From Pilaira anomala (lineage: Eukaryota; Mucoromycota; Mucoromycetes; Mucorales; Mucoraceae), in contig JAIXMQ010000010.1 in assembly GCA_025716855.1 (NCBI GenBank), positions 431,501 to 495,500 of the forward strand: DNA of 64,000 nt, read 5' to 3'. Made by a program: the position numbers and the translations under genes. Positions 43,188-57,400 of this stretch are shown here, piece by piece (within the stretch, counting starts at the first letter, position 1; every line of letters begins with the position of its first letter). Under the pieces are notes generated by a model that did not search any database, was not told the origin of the DNA, and saw only the letters and a list, made by a program, of their open reading frames with translations.

Positions 43188-43886
43188 ATGCGTTTCTCTA
43201 TTACTGCTGCTTTAGTTGGTGCTGCCACCTTGATCTCCGCTGTCTCCGCTGATTTCTACAATCGTCTTAATGTCAAAGACGCCGCTTTCTTGTTTGTCGA
43301 TCATCAAACAGGTCTTTTGAACTTGGTTCAAGATTACAACCCTGACACCTATCTTAACAATGTTATGGGTCTTGCCGAATCTGCCAAGTACTTTGGTTCT
43401 GCTACCATTCTTACCACCAGTCGTGAAGATGGTCCCAATGGTGTCCTCCTTCCTGAACTTAAGAAGTTATTCCCTAATGCTCCTCATATTGCTCGTCCTG
43501 GACAAATCAATGCTTGGGATGATCCCAACTTTGTTAAGGCTGTCAAGAAAACCGGTAAGAAGCAATTGATTATTTCTGGTATTGTTACCGACGTCTGTGT
43601 CACCTTTGTTGCTCTCTCTGCTAAGAAGGCTGGTTATGAAGTCTTTGTTGTTACTGATGCTTCTGGTACCTTCTCTGAAGCTGTTCGTGATGCTTCTTGG
43701 TTAAGAATGCAAGCTGGTGGTATTCAATTGACTAACTGGTTCGCTGTTGCTTGTGAATTAGGTCGTGATTGGAGAAAGGATATCACTGGTATGGCTGCTT
43801 TGTTCGCTAAACGTTTACCTGCTTACTCTCACATCATGGATAGCTATGCTGGTGCTCAAGCTGCTGCTCTTGCTGCCAAGAACTAG
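43188..43886 (+). CDS. Isochorismatase-family cysteine hydrolase with signal peptide
   Basis: Single exon, 232 residues. The family has an Asp-Lys-Cys triad: Asp38 in FLFVDHQTGLL and Cys137 in GIVTDVCVTFVAL are visible. The catalytic Lys should be one of the lysines around residues 116-125. The first 21 residues (MRFSITAALVGAATLISAVSA) form a typical signal peptide, unusual for this mostly cytosolic family, so the protein is probably secreted or vesicular. Its closest resemblance is to the YcaC-like branch of unknown substrate. Codon use is richer in C-ending codons than its neighbours, and with the TATA box this suggests high expression. Confidence 0.9.
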   Translation: MRFSITAALVGAATLISAVSADFYNRLNVKDAAFLFVDHQTGLLNLVQDYNPDTYLNNVMGLAESAKYFGSATILTTSREDGPNGVLLPELKKLFPNAPHIARPGQINAWDDPNFVKAVKKTGKKQLIISGIVTDVCVTFVALSAKKAGYEVFVVTDASGTFSEAVRDASWLRMQAGGIQLTNWFAVACELGRDWRKDITGMAALFAKRLPAYSHIMDSYAGAQAAALAAKN

Positions 43887-45219
43887 ATTTATATTGAAGT
43901 CTAAAAGTCTGGTACATTTATTTTTCAATATTATTTCTTAATTATTATTATTATAGATTATTTTTTACAATTATTAATAAATCCCCATTTTAACAAATCT
44001 AAAAAAAAAAATATCTCTTATGTATTTATTTGTTGCAATATAACTATTTAGGTATTACTGTTAACTTTAAAAATTTTTTATTATAGTACTTTTCTCGCTT
44101 TCTCTGCGTTTTAATATTATTTGAAGTACCAGTTTTTGGTTCCTGATTTTCATTTCTAGCGTATGTGGTTTTGTAGTAAACTTTATTCCTTTTTTACTTT
44201 AATTTTGTTGAATTCCGCCATCTGTAGATAAGAGATAATTACACAACTTGTTTGTAACACTAATCTTATTTCCCATAACCTGGTAATAGGTTGGATACGT
44301 ATATAATGTGTTAATAGTAGAATTCATTTAAATAGACATGATATGGCATGAAATATATTCATCTATTAAATTTACTCAATTCTCACTATCTAAATTTTGT
44401 TTATCCTGCTTTAGATGAAGTGTATATATTGAACTGATATGATTTATACAATTGTACCAATTTCCCGTTCCTTCGGCATAAATTTCTTCATCCTTAGAAC
44501 AAGCATCTGAATAAACATCTTCTGTACTACGTGAAATAATCCACTAAAAATTCCCACTTTCTAATTTAAAGATATGTTTTAGTAGGTAACTTTTACTAAT
44601 AAGACTCTCTTTTTCGAAAAAAAAAATAAGATGTGTATTTTAATTTGAGCGGCTACTATGTCTTTGTTTGAAAATGAATCAACGTGATTGATGAAGTAAA
44701 AAAAAAAAAAAAAATTTTTTTTGTATATTTTGATTGAAGTAATATCAATCAGTAAATTATATGTACTGTACAATCTATTGCAAGTCAGAAAGTTTTGAGT
44801 AACAATGATACGCAGAAATTATTGATAAGTATTTTGCATTAAACAAGTACATACAATCAGTAAGTTAAAATATAGCGCTTTAATAATTGAAAAGATTAGC
44901 TAAATTGATTAATACCGAGGAAACGGGTATAAGAAAAAAAAAAAAAAACTGTCAATGATATAGTAACAAATATAGTCTCATATTAATCGTCTTCTTTGTT
45001 TCCTTCATTTTAATGCCACGCTATATGTATAAAACTCTGGGCTTGCAAGACGCCCATAATCAACTTTCAGTTTCAAAAAAAAACATTGTTGATTTTGTTT
45101 GCATCCGGTGAAACCATCATTTATCATCGGAGTGTTAACCTCCTTTTTTATATCATACAATAAAGTTTTTTTTTTTCTTCTTTTTGTTTTTTGTTTTGTT
45201 TTCTTAAATTCTTTTAAAT
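43887..45219. other. Intergenic, no supported gene
   Basis: AT-rich. A palindromic poly-A/poly-T junction lies at about 44699-44720. No RNA gene or domain-like ORF was recognised. Confidence 0.5.
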
Positions 45220-47112
45220 ATGTCTCCTTCCACTGCGACAGAGGTTTCGCCATTATTAAGAGAGACAAACAAACATTATAATAAATTAAATGATCCGGTT
45301 TCTATTGAAGAAGATGTTGATGGAACGATTTCTGTGATAACCACTGATAGTGCTTCACCAAAATCCACTGACGACTGTGGTGATGATGATATTTTGAAAA
45401 GAAGATTAAATGGCTCTCCTTTAATGGTATTATTAATTGGGTAGATATATGTAATTCTTAAGATTCTTGTCTGTAAATCTAATAATGTAATTGTCATTAG
45501 TTTATGGGTCGGTGTAGGCTTATCATCCCTTGATGCTTCAATCGTTGCGACCATCTTCCCTCAAATTGGTACTGAGTTTAAAAGGTACAGACTAAGTATT
45601 ACTATCTACCCTCTTTTTTTTTTTACAGTAACATAACCATTGTCATATTTTATTCAGGTCAAACGAAATTATTTGGATTGCCACAGCTTACTTGCTAAGT
45701 TATACAGCGCTCCAACCTTTATGTAAGAAACTTAATAATTAAAGTATGTATCCTTATACTCATAATAACGGGCTGCTTATTTATTTGTGTAGATGGTCGC
45801 ATATCTGATGCATTTGGTAGAAGAACAGCATATTTATCCGCAACTGTTATATTTTTCGTTGGATCTGGCATGTGCGGTGCAGCAACAAATTTATGGGCAT
45901 TAGTCATTTCAAGAGCAATTGCAGGTATTGGTGGAGGAGGTATGAATACAATGTCAGCTGTAATTACTAGTGATTTAGTTTCATTACGTGAGAGAGGAAA
46001 ATATCAAGGATACGCTAATATTGCATACGGAGTAAGTACATATGTACAGAGTAGAGCTTAAAAATGATATAGATATTTTATTCTGATATCAAATTTATAG
46101 CTTGGTTCGGTTATTGGTGCTCCATTGGGTGGTTTGATTACAGATAATATCGGATGGCGTTATTGTTTCTATATTAATTTACCCCTTTTGATCATCTCGT
46201 TATATGTCGCAACCTTTTTATTGACAGATTATAACCTTAAAGAAAAGGAAGTAGAATTAACACTGGCTGAGAAATTTAAATCAATTGATTATATGGGCGC
46301 TATTACTGTTGTAACTGGTGTTATTTGCTTTTTATTAGCAACTTCTATGGGTGGTAATTCGCGTACCTGGAGCGACCCCTTAGTCTGTGGATTACTTATT
46401 GTCTCTGTTGCATCCAGTATCGCATTTTGCTATATTGAAGCGAACTTTGCTATGAACCCTTTAATGCCTTGGCATATTATCTCCAGCCGCACTCCTTTCG
46501 CTTGTTCTTTAACCAACTTCTTTATCGTCATGTGCTCATTTGCCTTAACATATACCACACCTCTATTCTTTCAAGGAGTTTTAGGTTATTCCTCTTCTCA
46601 ATCCGGTTTATTTTTCTTACCAAAGATTATCGCCATGTCTGCTGGTTCTCTCGCTTCCGGCTTCTGGATGTCTAGAACGGGTGAATATAAAAAGTTTATA
46701 ATAGTATGTAGTATAATTGCTTTTGTTTCCATGATTGGAACAAGCTTTTGGACACATAATAGCTCAATTGTATTTATCGTCATCTGTCTTTTACTTGATG
46801 GTGTCTCTTCTGGTGCAATTATTACGACTGCGCTTATTGCAATGCTTTCTTGTGTCGGTAGTACAGGTAAATACAAATAAGGATTTTTTTTTGTGTAATG
46901 TAAATACTTATTATTACTATACTTTTACAGAAATGGCAACAATTACTTCTATTTCTTATTTGTTTCGTTCTGCTGGTGGCGTCATCGGTATCTCTGCTAC
47001 ATCTGCCATTTTCCAAGGTATTGTTAAAAAAATTTTAACCGAAAGAATTCATGGACCTGAAGCTGCCGAGGTATATATATATATATATTTAAACAGATTC
47101 AATTGAGATGCT

Positions 47113-47147
<35 letters not shown>

Positions 47148-47348
47148 TTAAAAAAGATTATTGAAATTGCACGTAAATCAATGAACGAAGTCAGAAGTTT
47201 ACTTCCACCTGATGCACTTGCTATTGTATTGGATACTTATGAAGTTGCAATTCGTTATTCTTTCTATTATTGTGTTGTCGTATCCATACTTGGCATTATT
47301 TCAACTCTGTTTATTCAACAATTCAGTTTACACACTAAAGTCAAGTAA
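45220..47348 (+). CDS. MFS transporter, DHA2 / vacuolar basic amino acid (Vba/Fnx) type
   Basis: Seven exons: 45220-45440, 45501-45584, 45658-45722, 45793-46031, 46101-46866, 46931-47070 and 47157-47348, 568 residues. An acidic N-terminus is followed by about 14 hydrophobic helices, as in DHA2 drug:proton antiporters. Conserved pieces: LWVGVGLSSLDASIVATIFP (TM1), the motif-A loop LYGRISDAFGRR, RAIAGIGGGGMNTM, the motif-C-like GSVIGAPLGGLITDNIGWRY, and FYINLPL. Fungal relatives load Lys/Arg/His into vacuoles or export toxic compounds. The Vba/Fnx assignment rests on the early motif and is an inference. The last intron contains a long poly-T that includes the acceptor tract. Confidence 0.9.
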
Positions 47349-49933
47349 AAAAAAATCTTATCTCTTTATTCCGTAGAATTGTTTAGCTGGGCTTTATGAT
47401 TAATACCTTACTCTGTATACTTTTTTTTTTTAAAAAAAAATAAAATAAAATATTTAAACATCATATCCCTGAGTAGTTAGTTCATATAGTTATTTGTTTT
47501 ATTTGCGTTACTGAAGCAATATTTTTATTATTTCTCCTTTATGAGTTGTATAACTTATATTTAAATAGACATCTTATGATATTTATTTTCAACCTATTTC
47601 CACATCAGTAGCGAATGTGTGTTATTTACATAATACGATTAAATAATTATTCAAGATCTATGTACAGAAAAAAAAAATCGAGATTTTAAAGTTATTAGAA
47701 ACAGTTGATATCCCTTAAAACACATTTCCATGGAATTGTTATATTAATGGAGCTAACTCAAATGAAACACCAACAAAATGTTTGGGGCTTTTCTATTCTA
47801 TCTAGCAGCTACTGAAGTTTTTTTTTTTTTTTTTATTTCTGGTCCAAATCTTATGTGCAGTGGAGAATCAATTATCAAGTACAAATAAATTAACTATGTG
47901 GACTTTTAGGAAGACTTTAGTAAGCGTTAACTTGTTGTAGAAAGACTCTTTCTTTTACTGTCTTTATCACAATGATATTTAATGTTATAAGGTCTTTCTA
48001 AAAATTTATGATACGATATTATATTATGAATAATGAGATCAAGTTTTGGCTTTTTAAACTTGATCGGATGATATATGATGTAGTAAGGATGATGTCTAAT
48101 CTTACTACCAATCAAGGTAACTGCATAAAAGAAAACTCTGAGCTCAAATATTATCAATAGTACTTTAACTGATCGTAACGTAATATATTTTTATATCCAT
48201 AGTTGCAATAATTTTTATTTAAACGAGCATGATCAAAAATAACAAAAATGCTGTTTTCTTTTGGAATACATATAATATACTTATATATATATAGATAGCT
48301 ATTGCTTTTTTTTTTTAAAAAAATACCTTTCGTAACCATATCACCATTAATAATAGAGTTTATCGGAAGAATACTAATATGATGCATTGATGTGCTGTTA
48401 ATTATTGTAAAAGTTTACCAATTAGAAGACACTTTAAGATCGATACATTAAGAAAAAAAAAAAAAAAAACGAAACACAAAGGAGAAAAAAAATTTAAGAA
48501 CGCCAAAACAAAAACAAAGAGATTCACTAACAAAACATCAAAAGCTCTATACTTTTTTTTTTAAAGAAAAAGACAAGTGTATTTGGTACTACTGAGTTTT
48601 CAATGATACGTAGCAATAAGTATCTAAAAAAAAAAAGGTTAATAGTAAATAAATTTTATTTTGTTAAATATTACCTTTATTGGAATTGATACAGTTTTGA
48701 ACCTTTTTTTTTTATGTGTACATTAAACTCATGTTTGTATTATAACTGTTAAAAAAAAAAAGCAAATAGGAAGCAGGTACGTGTATCCTGTAATCTTCTC
48801 ATAATCACAATGAACTGGAAGCTGGTTTGAATTACTATGTAACTACACAGAAATTTTTTTATTTATTTACAGACTTAAGATCAAATAATAAATAATATCG
48901 AAAGACATAATTTTAACAGTAAATCTACACGAATAGGGTTTTGATAACTTTAATTTATAATCCTGAATATCTTGTGAAGACATATATGGAATTTCATATA
49001 GATAGCCTGTTTATTTAAAAGCCATGTAAGTTGAATATAAAAAGTATATTTTATGGTGTGATGTAAAAATTTAATCTTACTGCCAAACTCTTTATTATTT
49101 ACAGAGAGATCCTATTGTGCATTTAGTATTCCTGTTTACTATTACACAAAGTATTATTTATAAAAGATTCAAACCCAATCATTTAAGCTTTTTTAAAGTT
49201 ATTCATTACACAAATTCTCTGAGTTCACTAATTTACTATTTCTTTGTTCCTCATCATTAAATATTGTATCGCGCGTTATTTTTAACTTACAATAGATTAA
49301 GCCCTTTTTTTTTTTTCTTAAAAAAAAAAACATATATACAAAATAAAAAAGATCTCTTTTTGAGTTTATCGATGAGATTTTACTGTGTATGTACAAACAA
49401 TAGAAAAACAAACGTGACATATGTTTGAGATCTTGTTACAGATAACAGATCTTCAATTTTATTACATCTTTTTCAATTATAAATGTAAAATTTTTAGTAC
49501 CTGGAAACACAAAGTTTAGTAATACAAAATAATATGAAAAAGGAATAATTTTTGGTTTATATAGAGTTTATTATTAGTTCTAAGGGTTATAAAACTGAAT
49601 AAAAAAGATTAAGCATATACAATACGGAGATCACATAAAAAATGGAGTAAAAGGTAAAAAAAAAAAAAATGTTGGCATGAGGGGTTTTTGATGAAGTATA
49701 CGACATACAGTGTGGTTCATAATGAAATTTCAAGTGAGATGGTGGGAGAGTGTAAGTGAGAAAAAAGAGGTATTGGGGAAAGATGAAAATGTTAAAGAAA
49801 GTGTGGGGTGGTTTTTTTTTTTTTCGAGTGTTTTTTTTTGGGTTTGTTGTTTTTGTCGGCTTTTTTAAGGCAAAGAAAAATTTAAAAAAAAAGGGAAAAA
49901 TAAAAGTACAAGTGGAATAAAATACAGGGAGCT
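47349..49933. other. Intergenic, 2.6 kb, no supported gene
   Basis: Only short low-complexity ORFs (47927-48157 minus, 48154-48387 minus, 49199-49420 minus) without domains. No inverted ends or RNA gene were recognised by eye. Confidence 0.5.
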
Positions 49934-51221
<1,288 letters not shown>

Positions 51222-51847
51222 GTTTAATAAAATTTGTTTAAGATTTGAGTAAGTTTAAAAAAAAAAAGAATAGTTTTTTTTGTGGGGGTCGTAAAAAGAG
51301 TTTTTTCGTTAAGAATGTTTTTGGTCGTTAAAAGATATTTTTTTTCGTAAAGAGAAAAAAAATAGGGTCGTTAAAGTAAAAAAAGAAAATAAAGAGTTAT
51401 AAGTCGCTTGTTTGGGTTTTTTTTTCTTGGTGATAACAAGAAAAAAAAAAAAAATAGATTGTTTGGTTATAAAGTTCAAAAAGGTTGCAAATTATTCAAG
51501 GCTTTTTATAAGAAATTGAAAGCAAATTTTCTGTACTGGGACCTCATCGATTACTGTAATACGTTACTCTAGTTTCTTTTACGCGTTTCGCCACAAAAAA
51601 AAAATCCTCCCCAGTTCAGTTGTAAATGATCATGCGGTTTTTTTTTTTATTATTATTATCTTCTTCTATTACACGTGTTTCCTTTTTAGAATCGAATGAT
51701 TAATACTAACCTGATCTTTTTATAAGATTAACTAAATATAACTACATAGTAACCAAATAAATGAAACACAATCATTTAGATTTGCTATTATGTATGTGTG
51801 TGTGTGTATTTATTAAAAATATTATGATCTTCTATTATTTGTTTGTT

Positions 51848-52722
51848 TCAACGAAATACAGGTGGTCGGTTAATCTTGTTTCGATGTAACCGTAATACCA
51901 ACCAATCTATAGCATCTTCCACTCCATTTCTAAACAGTAATTCTATATTATTAATTCATTCTACGTATTCATTATGATTGCTATTACCCTTCTAAAGCAC
52001 TGACAGGTAGCACTCGTGAATCACGCGCTCCAAGTTTAACTGCAATTTTATTGAAAACTTCTTTCACTTCCTCAACTCTTAACGCACCAGGAACATCTTG
52101 CTTATTTGCCAGCATTAAAACAGGTACACCTTCTACTGCATCATTTGTAATCATTTTTTCTATTGAAATCCCGTTAGTGCAACTCTTTTTTTTTTTTTTT
52201 TTCCTGCATAACGCGAATTTATTCATGTATCTTACCAAAAGTATCTCGACATTCCTCTAAACGAATCGGGTCAGTTGAATCAACCACAAATACAATCGCA
52301 TGACATTCAGTATAATATCTTTCCCAGATGGATTGTAAATCTCTTTGTCCACCCAAATCCCAAAAGTTAATCCTTGAAGACTTTATATCTACTTTACCGA
52401 CTTTAAATAGAAAAAAAAAAAAAGTTCACTCATCTCGTTGCAGGAATAACTTTACAGGAAAAAAGAAAACTTACTATTTAAACCTACAGTAGGTGCAATC
52501 TTGTCTGGGTCTAGACCAGCTACACCCATAAAGATTGACTTTATGCGTTCTAATAATGTCTAGTAATGATTGAAAAAAAGTTAAGTTTTTTTTTTTATAC
52601 AGTAAAAAAGGAGGGAGCACTTCACTAACAGTTTTTCCCGCATTGTCAAGTCCAATAATTAAGACATAGTATTCTTCTTTTTGTGTCAAGTAATGATAAA
52701 GTCCACTCAGTAATGTATACAT
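51848..52722 (-). CDS. ARL3: ARF-related GTPase, ARFRP1 / Arl3 type
   Basis: Five exons on the minus strand: 52722-52630, 52559-52475, 52400-52236, 52159-51988 and 51929-51848, 198 residues (human ARFRP1 has about 200). The start MYTLLSGLYHYLTQKEEYYV is characteristic of this subfamily. G-boxes: GLDNAGKT (24-31), PTVGLNIG (switch I), WDLGGQRDLQSIW, LANKQD and PVSALEG. Subfamily members act at the trans-Golgi and recruit Arl1 and golgins. The second-last acceptor (CAATAG before AAAAAATG at 52159) restores DTFEKMITNDA, which fits the family better than the more upstream AG. The symbol follows yeast ARL3, not human ARL3. Confidence 0.93.
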
Positions 52723-54424
52723 TGCGTTGTATGATGAGAAAGTTTAATATTCTTGAGGAATTCTGCACAGACTCTCAAGCGCTCAAAAATAGTCACAAAA
52801 ATGTTGTGATGATACACATTGATAAACAAGACAAGGTTGTATTGTAAAGTGACACTGTCCATTCTTTGTTGTTTAAAACATAAAATCAATGAATATTTTG
52901 GAATGTTTTAGAACATAATTCATTCTATAAAAATTTTTTATTTATACATATAGTATAGTTACTTTGATTTTCTTCAAAGAAAGTTAGATATGAACACAAT
53001 ATCATGATTCAAATAGTAAGAAGCTTCTTTCTGGTGCACACCCACACATAACGCCTTAATGCATAAAATAAAAAAGCCTCAAATTTGACGCCATATTGTA
53101 AACTAGAAGCAAAACGCACCGGTTTACCACAATTCATGCTTTATTCAAATGTCTGTTTTTGTACAATATCGTTATTTTATAAACTATACATAATCTTTAA
53201 TGAATGATCTGATGCAAAGCATCTAATTTTAGAGTTCCAGCTGGTATAATTATGTACTATAAGGTACTACAGCAGAAATTCTTTTTTTTTTTTTTTTTGC
53301 CACTATTTTTTATAAATACACATATTACGGCATGATGACACTAAGAAAATGCCATTAAAAAATGGCCCTAGTACCTGGTTGAATACTTTTTCGAGTCATG
53401 CTTATTACCGCAAATTCTTAGTACAATAGAAATGTACACAAAGTATCGTTAGTCATCATTAGGTTCTGACGAATTTTTCTTTAAGGTACTGTTGTGCGAC
53501 ACCATTATGGCTAAATACTTGAATTTTAAAAGCGGATTTATTATAACAACATACTTCCATTTATAGCCCCAATTAATTATATAGATATCTCTTCTTTGAA
53601 TAGCTAATACTATCAAGTTTACTGATGAAAACGAATTGTTATATAGAAATGTTTCATATCATTTAGTTCAACCCCAAAAAGCAAAAAAAAAAAAAAAAGA
53701 ACGTCTAATGTGTACAATTTTATCACCATAATAATTGTTAAACAAGTTACTCCGCCAGAAACCAAAAAAAAAAAAAAAAAAAAAAAAAATACCATCCTCC
53801 GATTGAGTCAAAATACAAGCAGTTCACATGAAATTAAAATCCAATTGTGCATTTGTTACTTGAACCAAGTAGGTCAAAGTCGAGTCCTTGTGTACTTTAG
53901 TCTCGGAAGTGGCGGAAAATTCGATAATTATAGAAATAGAACCGAGAAAAGAAAGAATGCTATTTTAAAATTACAGTAAAAAGTACATCTTTGGGTCTGA
54001 CAAGAGCACCTATCCTTCAGGTACAATAAACAATCTTAATAGCTAATTACAATAGGAGTTTACACTATATATTTGTTGTACCAACATGAACAATATGTGT
54101 TATAGTTGGAGAAAAATATATATATATATTTTAACAATTGAAAATATTCAAATATATATCGTAAATTTTGTCGTTTTCAATTTTTGAAACCTTTAAATAA
54201 TATCTTATTCTATTCATTCTTTTGCGAAAATGATGATGATGACAATGTGTCAGACGTAACAAAGGCGGAAATGGTATAATTACTTCCCCATTTTTTTATT
54301 AATTTATATTTGTGATACAAAGTCCAATCGTCTAACAAATGTTACGTGGTACCCGTTCAAAGCTTTTTTTATTTTGTTAAGTCATTTAACAATGAAATAA
54401 TAATTGTTTCTTTTTGTTTTTACT
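52723..54424. other. Intergenic, no supported gene
   Basis: Poly-A/poly-T tracts (about 53284-53299, 53764-53789) and short ORFs without domains. It contains the presumed promoter of the ARFRP1-type gene and the 3' flank of the helicase gene. Confidence 0.5.
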
Positions 54425-57400
54425 TTAGGAATCTAAATCCATTCTTGTTTCAAATGATATTTCGATTTCTTGATTCAAGCCAAGATAACCATCACTAATA
54501 AGATAAAGAGTATAGCTGTGCTTACCAATATGGGCAGGTGTCTCGAATGATATACTAGAAGTAATTCTATTTCCTAAAGTTTCATTGGGACCATTACGCA
54601 TACTGACACGTTTCAAACCTAATAATTCATCGTTGATAGTGTCACCCAAGACGAGCCACCAAGATTCGTATTGGGGTTTAGGGAATCGAGGTGAATAGAT
54701 TCTACCATCATGGGGTTTTCTTTTACCATCTCGAGGTCCAACTCGGTTCAATTGAACTGAAATTTTGTAAGTTGTTTCAGGGATCAAATACGTCTTTTTT
54801 GTTTCAACATGTGCCTTGAAATTAATGTTAGGAAGTCTATCAACTACGCGTCGAATCTGTTGTAAATACATTTATAAAACGTTAACTATATGTCTATTTG
54901 TGATACCAATAACTGTGTATTACCTCATCTATATTCTTCTCAGTAAGACCTCGAACATTAGAAAATATTTGCTTGATTTGGGTATCCGAGAGTTTAGTAA
55001 GTTCAACCAATGATTTGATGGATTTACCCTAATGTACAAATTGGTTCAGATACAAAAATAAAATAATATAAACCCCCCCCCTTTTTTTTTACCTTGTGAC
55101 GAATATGGTTCAACATTTGTGGTTGAATAGAAGGAAGAGTTAAAAGTGGTGACTCATCTTGCCAGCATGCTTGCTTTATACATTGAAGCATAGTCATAAT
55201 AGTTAAACTAGTTTTCAAAAATCCATTATCTGCTGCAACATCAATCATTGCTTGTGAAAAACGAATAGCTGAATCCAAAACTGTAATTTGATCTGTAATA
55301 TAATCTGAGCTGGGTAAAGCGAGACGACTGATATGGGCTTGAGTTAATACATATGCCTTGACGTGGGGACTAATGTATTTAGGAGAACCCTTAACTTTAA
55401 ATGGAATGAACTTTTCAATTTCTTGATTCAAAATATCTTCTTGACAACGTGCAGGTAATTCTTCATATTCAGGTACATTACCCAAAATATCAAGGACATC
55501 ATCTATTTCAGAATCCTTATTTATTTGATCCTTGAAATGTCGAACAGTTTCTGGTTGCAAATAGTAATAGGAAGCAATACGAGCAAGAATTAAAGGGATA
55601 AGTTCAAAATCAGCAACAATTTCAATGCAGCCAGCGTTGGAAAGACGATTAGCCACATCGTTAATTGTGTTTGATAAGAAAGTATCTACACCTTTTTGAG
55701 TCATATCATCTAATCCATAATAAGTAGGATTTTGTTGTAATCGTCTATAGAAATATGTCCAAGTCAAATAATCGAGTGCATCTTGCTTTGATTTAATTGT
55801 ACCGCCTACAATTTCAGCATTAATATGTGCATCTAAAAACTTGTGAAGACTTGATTCAACAGGGAAAGGCTCGTGTAAGAACTTTTTGAAAAAATTCTTT
55901 TTACTATCTTGTACGAATACACGTGAAATACCAGTATTATCAAATTGAGGACGACCGGCACGACCCATCATCTGAAGGATATCAGTAATCGGGAAATCAA
56001 CATATCGGCGTTCTTTGTAATTGTAAAACTCTGTACCCTTAATAACAACTAAATGTGCTGGTAAATTGACACCCCAAGCTAAAGTACTGGTAGCGATAAG
56101 AATTTGAATCTTCATGTTTAAAAAGAGTTCTTCTACTACTTTTCTGTCGCTTTCTTTTAAACCAGCATGATGAAGACCAATACCAAATGCAAGTGACATA
56201 CGAAGTGATTCATCTTGAACACGCTCTAAAATCATTTCCATTTCCATATCATCCATATGAAGCCATTGACGTGGATTATCTTCCATACCACAATAAGCAA
56301 TTAAATCTTGTGCAGTTAAACGTGTTTGACGACGGGAAGAAACAAATACAATGACAGGCTGAGTTGGCGAATGAGTTTTGATAGCAGCATATGTAGGTTT
56401 GTTCATAGTAGCCATACGAGGACAATAATGTTTACCAGGGAAACCATCAATATAAATCTCTAAAGGCACAGGACGAACAGAGTGTCTGAAATTGAAGAGT
56501 CCAACCTTATCAATACCCAACCAATTCGCCAAATCAATAGCATTAGCAAGAGCAGTTGAAAGACCAACAATACGAACTTTCTTTTCTAATTGAGAACCAA
56601 TATAATTCATACGAGAAACAATAACTTCAAGAATAGGTCCACGATCACCACCAAGTAAATGAATTTCATCAATAATCACACATGATACACTACGTACATA
56701 GCTACGCTTTTGCCAGCTACGACTAATACCATCCCATTTTTCAGGTGTTGTAATAATAATATCAGCGGCTTCAATCGTTTTGAGATCAGGAGTTACATCA
56801 CCACTTAATTCAACAATTTTCTTATTCATAGGCCCAGTTAAACGTTTACCCCAATCACCCATTCTTTCCTTTACAAGTGCCTTCATAGGAGCGATATAAA
56901 CAACCTTGGATCCAGGACGATCTCTAAAAGCAGCCCACATTACTAATTCTGCAGCAACTGTTTTACCGGAACCAGTGGGTGCACCAACCAAAGAATTATT
57001 ATCTGTATTATACAATGTATGAAAAATTTGTGTTTGAACAGGATTGAAATGAGTGAATCTCTTTGCACAAATATTTTCTAAAACTTCATTCTTGAGAGCA
57101 GTAATAGGAAGAGGTTGTAAATCGAGCAAATCCGTATGAGGAGGATATAGTTCAGGTAAAATCAAATGTTGAAATGAAATAGGAAGAATCGTTTCCGCAC
57201 CTAACCAGCGATCAGAAACAGCACGAATATAGATTTGAGATGGAAGTGGTTCTACTAATGGAACCGTAAAAGCGATCTTAATAGATTCACCAAATTGTTT
57301 CTTGTAAAGTAAAAAGTATTCTGAATAGTAAATTTCAACATTATCTGAATCTTCAGCCCAAATGTACCAAGGTTCAACACTACCATGAATGCGATCATTC

